Shown: piece after piece, positions 19,288-28,311 of the stretch
How positions within the stretch are numbered: the first letter of the stretch is position 1
Layout: each line of letters starts with the position of its first letter
Origin: Nemertoderma westbladi
Taxonomy: Eukaryota > Xenacoelomorpha > Nemertodermatida > Nemertodermatidae
NCBI GenBank assembly: GCA_032718475.1
Contig: JAUCBJ010004328.1
Location: 1 to 28,311, forward strand
Reading direction: 5' to 3'
DNA length: 28,311 bases
Position numbers and translations under genes: made by a program
Notes under the pieces: generated by a model
Seen by the model: the letters and a program-made list of their open reading frames with translations, nothing else
The model's database searches: none
Told to the model about the DNA's origin: nothing

Positions 19288-19843
19288 TGTGACGGGATCC
19301 GAGAGGATCCCGGTTTACCCGGTGTTGTTTATGTACGCGTCCCCGCCGTGTGAGTGAAAAGGAGTTCGTTGTTCTTCCAATGTCATTGATAATATAAAGT
19401 GTATGTATAATATAGATATAATGGCAGATAGCACAGTTGAGATAACTACCGGTATGTGTGATAACTGAATGATATGTGATGGGTGACGGCGGTGATGGTC
19501 TTAAACGTCACCGTACTGCCGTGGCTGTACTGAGATAACTGGGTAAATGAGAAAGCACCAACCGGTAATATACTGCTCTAGGTTTGGCCGTGTTACTCAG
19601 CTGATGCCTGCCCCCCATTGGGTAGTAACCTACTTCACACCTTCTACTCTGTGGGAGAGTTTTCCCCCCGCTGCTGTTACTCTCTCTCCTTGACCTCTAA
19701 CCTCTATTGTGTGAGGCCCTTTGGGGTTTGTCGCCCCGCTTATTGGGGTGATACAAGGTTGATTGGTAATCAACCTTGTACTCCCAATATTGCCTAATAC
19801 CAACTTTGTGTGGGCCTGGTTAGCGGAATTGAATACGCTAACA
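19288..19843 (-). repeat. 5' LTR (556 bp)
   Basis: This is the right copy, ~99% identical to 10809-11376 outside the homopolymer. In minus sense it begins TGTTAGCG and ends ATCCCGTCACA. AT-rich TATA-like words (TTATATCTATATTATAC) lie at roughly 19390-19425. The gag-like ATG lies 54 bases downstream. Confidence 0.88.
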
Positions 19844-20045
19844 CTTCCGATGTCAGTTTTTACGTTTTATGGATTCAAGAATGTTTGTATGTTTGTCGAA
19901 CTGTCGGTCTGTATGTTTGTCTGTCAAAAAAATAAGGAAGAATACTACCCGGCTAAAATTTTCTTTATGGGAGTATTTGTGGGTTGTGATTTCATTTCCG
20001 ATGTCAGATTTTATGTTTTATGGATTTAAGACGGTTTGTGTGTCT
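19844..20045 (+). repeat. Minisatellite, right part, resuming after the LTR element
   Basis: The unit cut at 10808 resumes with CTTCCGATGTCAG. A further copy (TTTCCGATGTCAG) begins at 19995, 151 bp on. After ~20046 the GTCT patch turns into its complement (GACAGAC), giving a local inverted arrangement before the CAGA array. Confidence 0.75.
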
Positions 20046-20128
20046 GTCAGACTGTCGGACAGACGACAGACCGACATACAGACAGATACACATTCTGTCT
20101 AGATCACTTCGAGCAAGAAAACTGAAAT

Positions 20129-21056
<928 letters not shown>

Positions 21057-21104
21057 CATTAAAATGCGCTTCTTATGCAATACATAACTAAATTTTTTTT
21101 TTCT

Positions 21105-21136
21105 CGGAATTGTCTGGTTTCTACATGCACTGACAC
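21105..21136 (-). repeat. Right arm of outer inverted repeat
   Basis: This is the inverted partner of 10389-10420. Just outside it lies a perfect 16-bp palindrome, ACTAATTATAATTAGT (21141-21156). Confidence 0.7.
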
Positions 21137-21185
21137 AAATACTAATTATAATTAGTCAATATATTATATTTCCCAAACCTCCCAC

Positions 21186-24100
21186 CACTGCTGTTACTAA
21201 AGAGTTCTGTTAGTAAACCTACAATAGCGTGTTCCCCTCCACTGCTGTTCCTAAAGAGTTATGTTAGTAAACCTACAACAACGTGAGCTCCTCACCTGCT
21301 GTTCCTAAAGAGTTATGTTAGTAAACCTACAACAACGTGAGGTCCTCCTTCACTGCTGTTCCTAAAGAGTTCTGTTAGTAAACCTACCACAACGTGAGCT
21401 CCAACTGCTGTTCCTAAAGAGTTCTGTTAGTAAACCTACAATAGCGTGTTCCCCTCCACTGCTGTTCCTAAAGAGTTATGTTAGTAAACCTACAACAACG
21501 TGAGGTCCTCCTTCACTGCTGTTCCTAAAGAGTTCTGTTAGTAAACCTACCACAACGTGAGCTCCTCACCTGCTGTTCCTAAAGAGTTCTGTTAGTAAAC
21601 CTACAACAACGTGAGGTCCTCCTTCACTGCTGTTCCTAAAGAGTTCTGTTAGTAAACCTACCACAACGTGAGCTCCAACTGCTGTTCCTAAAGAGTTCTG
21701 TTAGTAAACCTACCACAACGTGAGCTCCAACTGCTGTTCCTAAAGAGTTCTGTTAGTAAACCTACAATAGCCTGTTCTCCTCCACTGCTGTTCCTAAAGA
21801 GTTCTGTTAGTAAACCTACCACAACGTGAGCTCCAACTGCTGTTCCTAAAGAGTTCTGTTAGTAAACCTACAATAGCCTGTTCTCCTCCACTGCTGTTCC
21901 TAAAGAGTTCCGTTAGTAAACCTACAACAACGTGAGGTCCTCCTTCACTGCTGTTCCTAAAGAGTTCCGTTAGTAAACCTACCACAACGTGAGCTCCTCC
22001 ACTGATGTTCCTAATGAGTTCCGTTAGTAACCTACCACAACGTGAGCTCCTCCACTGCTGTTCCTAAAGAGTTCCGTTAGTAAACCTACCACAACGTGAG
22101 CTCCAACTGCTGTTCCTAAAGAGTTCTGTTAGTAAACCTACAATAGCCTGTTCTCCTCCACTGCTGTTCCTAAAGAGTTATGTTAGTAAACCTACAACAA
22201 CGTGAGGTCCTACTTCACTGCTGTTCCTAAAGAGTTCTGTTAGTAAACCTACCACAACGTGAGCTCCAACTGCTGTTCCTAAAGAGTTATGTTAGTAAAC
22301 CTACAATAGCGTGTTCTGCTCCACTGCTGTTCCTAAAGAGTTATATTAGTAAACCTACCACAACGTGAGCTCCAACTGCTGTTCCTAAAGAGTTCTGTTA
22401 GTAAACCTACCACAACATGAGCTCCAACTGCTGTTCCTAAAGAGTTCTGTTAGTAAACCTACAATAGCGTGTTCTGCTCCACTGCTGTTCCTAAAGAGTT
22501 ATATTAGTAAACCTACCACAACGTGAGCTCCAACTGCTGTTCCTAAAGAGTTCTGTTAGTAAACCTACCACAACATGAGCTCCAATTGCTGTTCCTAAAG
22601 AGTTCTGTTAGTAAACCTACAATAGCGTGTTCTGCTCCACTGCTGTTCCTAAAGAGTTATATTAGTAAACCTACAACAAAGTGAGGTCCTCCTTCACTGC
22701 TGTTCCTAAAGAGTTCTGTTAGTAAACCTAACACAACGTGAGCTCCAACTGCTGTTCCTAAAGAGTTATATTAGTAAACCTACCACAACGTGAGCTCGTC
22801 TACTGCTGTTCTTAAAGAGTTCCGTTAGTAAACCTACCACAACGTGAGCTCATCAACTGCTGTTCCTTAAGAGTTCCGTTAGTAAACCTACCACAACGTG
22901 AGCTCCTCCACTGATGTTCCTAAAGAGTTCCGTTAGTAACCTACCACAACGTGAGCTCCTCCACTGCTGTTCCTAAAGAGTTGCGTTAGTAAACCTACCA
23001 CAACGTGAGCTCCAACTGCTGTTCCTAAAGAGTTCTGTTAGTAAACCTACAATAGCGTGTTCTCCTCCACTGCTGTTCCTAAAGAGTTATGTTAGTAAAC
23101 CTACAACAACGTGAGGTCCTCCACTGCTGTTCCTAAAGAGTTCCGTTAGTAAACCTACCACAACGTGAGCTCCTCCACTGCTGTTCCTAAAGAGTTCCGT
23201 TAGTAAACCTACCACAACGTGAGCTCCAACTGCTGTTCCTAAAGAGTTCTGTTAGTAAACCTACAATAGCGTGTTCTCCTCCACTGCTGTTCCTAAAGAG
23301 TTATGTTAGTAAACCTACCACAACGTGAGCTCCCCAACTGCTGTTCCTAAAGAGTTCTGTTAGTAAACCTACCACAACGTGAGCTCCAACTGCTGTTCCT
23401 AAAGAGTTATATTAGTAAACCTACCACAACATGAGCTCCAACTGCTGTTCCTGAAGAGTTCTGTTAGTAAACCTACAACAACGTGAGGTCCTCCTTCACT
23501 GCTGTTCCTAAAGAGTTTTGTTAGTAAACCTACCACAACGTGAGCTCCAACTGCTGTTCCTAAAGAGTTATATTAGTAAACCTACCACAACGTGAGCTCG
23601 TCTACTGCTGTTCTTAAAGAGTTCCGTTAGTAAACCTACCACAACGTGAGCTCCAACTGCTGTTCCTAAAGAGTTCTGTTAGTAAACCTACAATAGCGTG
23701 TTCTCCTCCACTGCTGTTCCTAAAGAGTTATGTTAGTAAACCTACCACAACGTGAGCTCCAACTGCTGTTCCTAAAGAGTTATATTAGTAAACCTACCAC
23801 AACATGAGCTCCAACTGCTGTTCCTAAAGAGTTCTGTTAGTAAACCTACAACAACGTGAGGTCATCCTTCACTGCTGTTCCTAAAGAGTTCTGTTAGTAA
23901 ACCTACCACAACGTGAGCTCCAACTGCTGTTCCTAAAGAGTTATATTAGTAAACCTACCACAATGTGAGCTCCAACTGCTGTTCCTAAAGAGTTATATTA
24001 GTAAACCTACCACAACGTGAGCTCCAACTGCTGTTCCTAAAGAGTTCTGTTAGTAAACCTACAACAACGTGAGGTCCTCCTTCACTGCTGTTCCTAAAGA

Positions 24101-27100
24101 GTTCTGTTAGTAAACCTACCACAACGTGAGCTCCAACTGCTGTTCCTAAAGAGTTATATTAGTAAACCTACCACAACATGAGCTCCAACTGCTGTTCCTA
24201 AAGAGTTCTGTTAGTAAACCTACAATAGCCTGTTCTCCTCCACTGCTGTTCCTAAAGAGTTATGTTAGTAAACCTACAACAACGTGAGGTCCTACTTCAC
24301 TGCTGTTCCTAAAGAGTTCTGTTAGTAAACCTACCACAACGTGAGCTCCAACTGCTGTTCCTAAAGAGTTATGTTAGTAAACCTACAATAGCGTGTTCTG
24401 CTCCACTGCTGTTCCTAAAGAGTTATATTAGTAAACCTACCACAACGTGAGCTCCAACTGCTGTTCCTAAAGAGTTCTGTTAGTAAACCTACCACAACAT
24501 GAGCTCCAACTGCTGTTCCTAAAGAGTTCTGTTAGTAAACCTACAATAGCGTGTTCTGCTCCACTGCTGTTCCTAAAGAGTTATATTAGTAAACCTACCA
24601 CAACGTGAGCTCCAACTGCTGTTCCTAAAGAGTTCTGTTAGTAAACCTACCACAACATGAGCTCCAATTGCTGTTCCTAAAGAGTTCTGTTAGTAAACCT
24701 ACAATAGCGTGTTCTGCTCCACTGCTGTTCCTAAAGAGTTATATTAGTAAACCTACAACAAAGTGAGGTCCTCCTTCACTGCTGTTCCTAAAGAGTTCTG
24801 TTAGTAAACCTACCACAACGTGAGCTCCAACTGCTGTTCCTAAAGAGTTATATTAGTAAACCTACCACAACGTGAGCTCGTCTACTGCTGTTCTTAAAGA
24901 GTTCCGTTAGTAAACCTACCACAACGTGAGCTCATCAACTGCTGTTCCTTAAGAGTTCCGTTAGTAAACCTACCACAACGTGAGCTCCTCCACTGATGTT
25001 CCTAAAGAGTTCCGTTAGTAACCTACCACAACGTGAGCTCCTCCACTGCTGTTCCTAAAGAGTTGCGTTAGTAAACCTACCACAACGTGAGCTCCAACTG
25101 CTGTTCCTAAAGAGTTCTGTTAGTAAACCTACAATAGCGTGTTCTCCTCCACTGCTGTTCCTAAAGAGTTATGTTAGTAAACCTACAACAACGTGAGGTC
25201 CTCCACTGCTGTTCCTAAAGAGTTCCGTTAGTAAACCTACCACAACGTGAGCTCCTCCACTGCTGTTCCTAAAGAGTTCCGTTAGTAAACCTACCACAAC
25301 GTGAGCTCCAACTGCTGTTCCTAAAGAGTTCTGTTAGTAAACCTACAATAGCGTGTTCTCCTCCACTGCTGTTCCTAAAGAGTTATGTTAGTAAACCTAC
25401 CACAACGTGAGCTCCCCAACTGCTGTTCCTAAAGAGTTCTGTTAGTAAACCTACCACAACGTGAGCTCCAACTGCTGTTCCTAAAGAGTTATATTAGTAA
25501 ACCTACCACAACGTGAGCTCGTCTACTGCTGTTCTTAAAGAGTTCCGTTAGTAAACCTACCACAACGTGAGCTCCAACTGCTGTTCCTAAAGAGTTCTGT
25601 TAGTAAACCTACAATAGCGTGTTCTCCTCCACTGCTGTTCCTAAAGAGTTCTGTTAGTAAACCTACCACAACGTGAGCTCCAACTGCTGTTCCTAAAGAG
25701 TTATATTAGTAAACCTACCACAACATGAGCTCCAACTGCTGTTCCTAAAGAGTTCTGTTAGTAAACCTACAACAACGTGAAGTCATCCTTCACTGCTGTT
25801 CCTAAAGAGTTCTGTTAGTAAACCTACCACAACGTGAGCTCCAACTGCTGTTCCTAAAGAGTTATATTAGTAAACCTACCACAATGTGAGCTCCAACTGC
25901 TGTTCCTAAAGAGTTATATTAGTAGACCTACCACAACGTGAGCTCCAACTGCTGTTCCTAAAGAGTTCTGTTAGTAAACCTACAACAACGTGAGGTCCTC
26001 CTTCACTGCTGTTCCTAAAGAGTTCTGTTAGTAAACCTACCACAACGTGAGCTCCAACTGCTGTTCCTAAAGAGTTATATTAGTAAACCTACCACAACAT
26101 GAGCTCCAACTGCTGTTCCTAAAGAGTTCTGTTAGTAAACCTACAACAACGTGAGGTCCTCCTTCACTGCTGTTCCTAAAGAGTTCTGTTAGTAAACCTA
26201 CCACAACGTGAGCTCCAACTGCTGTTCCTAAAGAGTTATATTAGTAAACCTACCACAATGTGAGCTCCAACTGCTGTTCCTAAAGAGTTATATTAGTAAA
26301 CTTACCACAACGTGAGCTCCAACTGCTGTTCCTAAAGAGTTCTGTTAGTAAACCTACAATAGCGTGTTCCCCTCCACTGCTGTTCCTAAAGAGTTATGTT
26401 AGTAAACCTACAACAACGTGAGGTCCTCCTTCACTGCTGTTCCTAAAGAGTTCTGTTAGTAAACCTACCACAACGTGAGCTCCAACTGCTGTTCCTAAAG
26501 AGTTCTGTTAGTAAACCTACAATAGCCTGTTCTCCTCCACTGCTGTTCCTAAAGAGTTATGTTAGTAAACCTACAACAACGTGAGGTCCTCCTTCACTTC
26601 TGTTCCTAAAGAGTTCTGTTAGTAAACCTACCACAACGTGAGCTCCTCCACTGATGTTCCTAAAGAGTTCTGTTAGTAAACCTACCACAACGTGAGCTCA
26701 TCCACTGCTGTTCCTAAAGAGTTATGTTAGTAAACCTACAACAACGTGAGGTCCTCCTTCACTGCTGTTCCTAAAGAGTTCTGTTAGTAAACCTACCACA
26801 ACGTGAGCTCCAACTGCTGTTCCTAAAGAGTTATATTAGTAAACCTACCACAACGTGAGCTCGTCTACTGCTGTTCTTAAAGAGTTCCGTTAGTAAACCT
26901 ACCACAACGTGAGCTCATCAACTGCTGTTCCTTAAGAGTTCTGTTAGTAAATCTACCACAACGTGAGCTCCTCCACTGCTGTTCCTAAAGAGTTATGTTA
27001 GTAAACCTACAACAAAGTGAGGTCCTCCTTCACTGCTGTTCCTAAAGAGTTCTGTTAGTAAACCTACCACAACGTGAGCTCCTCCACTGCTGTTCCTAAA

Positions 27101-28311
27101 GAGTTATGTTAGTAAACCTACAACAAAGTGAGGTCCTCCTTCACTGCTGTTCCTAAAGAGTTCTGTTAGTAAACCTACCACAACGTGAGCTCCAACTGCT
27201 GTTCCTAAAGAGTTATGTTAGTAAACCTACAACAAAGTGAGGTCCTCCTTCACTGCTGTTCCTAAAGAGTTCTGTTAGTAAACCTACCACAACGTGAGCT
27301 CCAACTGCTGTTCCTAAAGAGTTATATTAGTAAACCTACCACAACGTGAGCTCGTCTACTGCTGTTCTTAAAGAGTTCCGTTAGTAAACCTACCACAACG
27401 TGAGCTCATCAACTGCTGTTCCTTAAGAGTTCTGTTAGTAAATCTACCACAACGTGAGCTCCTCCACTGCTGTTCCTAAAGAGTTCCGTTAGTAAACCTA
27501 CCACAACGTGAGCTCCTCCACTGATGTTCCTAAAGAGTTCTGTTAGTAAACCTACCACAACGTGAGCTCCTCCACTGCTGTTCCTAAAGAGTTATGTTAG
27601 TAAACCTACAACAAAGTGAGGTCCTCCTTCACTGCTGTTCCTAAAGGGTTCTGTTAGTAAACCTACCACAACGTGAGCTCCAACTGCTGTTCCTAAAGAG
27701 TTATATTAGTAAACCTACCACAACGTGAGCTCGTCTACTGCTGTTCTTAAAGCGTTCCGTTAGTAAACCTACCACAACGTGAGCTCCTACTGCTGTTCCT
27801 TAAGAGTTCCGTTAGTAAACCTACAACAACGTGAGGTCCTCCTTCACTGCTGTTCCTAAAGAGTTATGTTAGTAAACCTACAACAACGTGAGGTCCTCCT
27901 TCACTGCTGTTCCTAAAGAGTTATGTTAGTAAACCTACAACAACATGAGCTCCTACTGTTGTTCCTAAAGAATTCCGTTAGTAAACCTACAACAACGTGA
28001 GGTCCTCCTTCACTGCTGTTCCTAAAGAGTTATGTTAGTAAACCTACAACAACGTGAGGTCCTCCTTCACTGCTGTTCCTAAAGAGTTATGTTAGTAAAC
28101 CTACAACAACGTGAGGTCCTCCTTCACTGCTGTTCCTAAAGAGTTATGTTAGTAAACCTACAACAACATGAGCTCCTACTGTTGTTCCTAAAGAATTCCG
28201 TTAGTAAACCTACAACAACGTGAGCTCCTACTGTTGTTCTTAAAGAGTTCCGTTAGTAAACCTACAACAACGTGAGGTCCTCCTTCACTGCTGTTCCTAA
28301 AGAGTTCTGTT
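21186..28311 (+). repeat. 52-57-bp satellite array with higher-order structure, open at the window end
   Basis: Roughly 130 units share CTGCTGTTCCTAAAGAGTT, a variable dinucleotide before GTTAGTAAACCTAC, and one of three tails: CACAACGTGAGCTCC, AACAACGTGAGGTCCTCCTT or AATAGCGTGTTCTCCTCC. The variable site is mostly CT, AT or CC. Marker variants (GTTCTGCTCC, GTCCTACTTC, AGTTGCGTTAG, GCTCCCCAACTG) recur exactly 2,082 bp apart, so a block spanning at least 22141-23425 is repeated at 24223-25507. The array continues beyond the window. Confidence 0.97.

Larger units (their letters stand above)
10809..19843 (-). mobile_element. LTR retrotransposon, gag-like coding only, minus-strand sense
   Basis: Two direct repeats of 568 and 556 bp, each bounded by TG...CA (TGT...ACA), enclose the element. 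A 5-bp duplication CTTCC lies on both sides (10804-10808 and 19844-19848). Uninterrupted sister units of the surrounding minisatellite show the empty site. A purine tract (GGGGGGGAG in minus sense) abuts the 3' LTR at 11377-11385, which fixes the orientation as minus. After removing the inserted LINE, ~4.5 kb of internal DNA remains. It holds gag-like frames next to the 5' LTR but no protease, reverse transcriptase or integrase, so the element looks non-autonomous. No canonical tRNA primer site starting TGG follows the 5' LTR. The LTRs differ at only four substitutions plus small indels and a C-tract change, so insertion was recent. Confidence 0.85.

Overview
This is a repeat-dominated window of nuclear DNA from an animal. 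It holds long satellite arrays, retrotransposons of two classes, (CAGA)n microsatellite DNA and homopolymeric G/C tracts, with very few host exons. A marine invertebrate, perhaps a mollusc, is my best guess. It rests only on the style of the repeats (a minisatellite plus tetranucleotide element organised like bivalve 'pearl'/HINE elements, and frequent TAGGCCTA-type words), so the host assignment is weak.

Layout. 1-883: AT-rich non-coding DNA with a GGGATC-rich degenerate repeat. 884-4765: about 90 copies of a 43-bp satellite whose last 8 bases come in two alternative states. 5333-7333: a 2.0-kb non-autonomous DNA transposon with 40-bp terminal inverted repeats (39/40 matching), a 4-bp target duplication and a 15-bp motif, TGTCCCATCCGCAAC, iterated inside it. 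7451-7580 (-): a possible host exon. 7831-8220: an extremely G-rich tract. 8718-9303 (-): an intronless DUSP11-like RNA/protein phosphatase split by one +1 frameshift. About 9602-9685: a tRNA-like SINE head.

From 10388 to 21137 lies a three-level nest of mobile elements, each level readable from its own target duplication. The outermost is a roughly 1.7-kb inverted-repeat element with a ~141-151-bp minisatellite and a ~930-bp (CAGA)n core. Its minisatellite was split by a 9.0-kb LTR retrotransposon (10809-19843, minus-strand sense, 5-bp duplication CTTCC) that carries gag-like reading frames but no recognisable pol. Within that element, a 42-bp internal tandem repeat was in turn split by a full-length 3.4-kb non-LTR retrotransposon (12900-16310, 9-bp duplication TACTAACGG). 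This innermost element encodes an AP-endonuclease and a reverse transcriptase in one frame, interrupted by a single TAG.

21186-28311: a second satellite with units of ~52-57 bp. It runs off the end of the window and contains a higher-order duplication at an offset of 2,082 bp.

The least conventional components are the gag-only LTR element, whose coding frames run through 21-base G tracts, and the TIR element that repeats the inner end of its own terminus. Neither could be assigned to a named family without a search.
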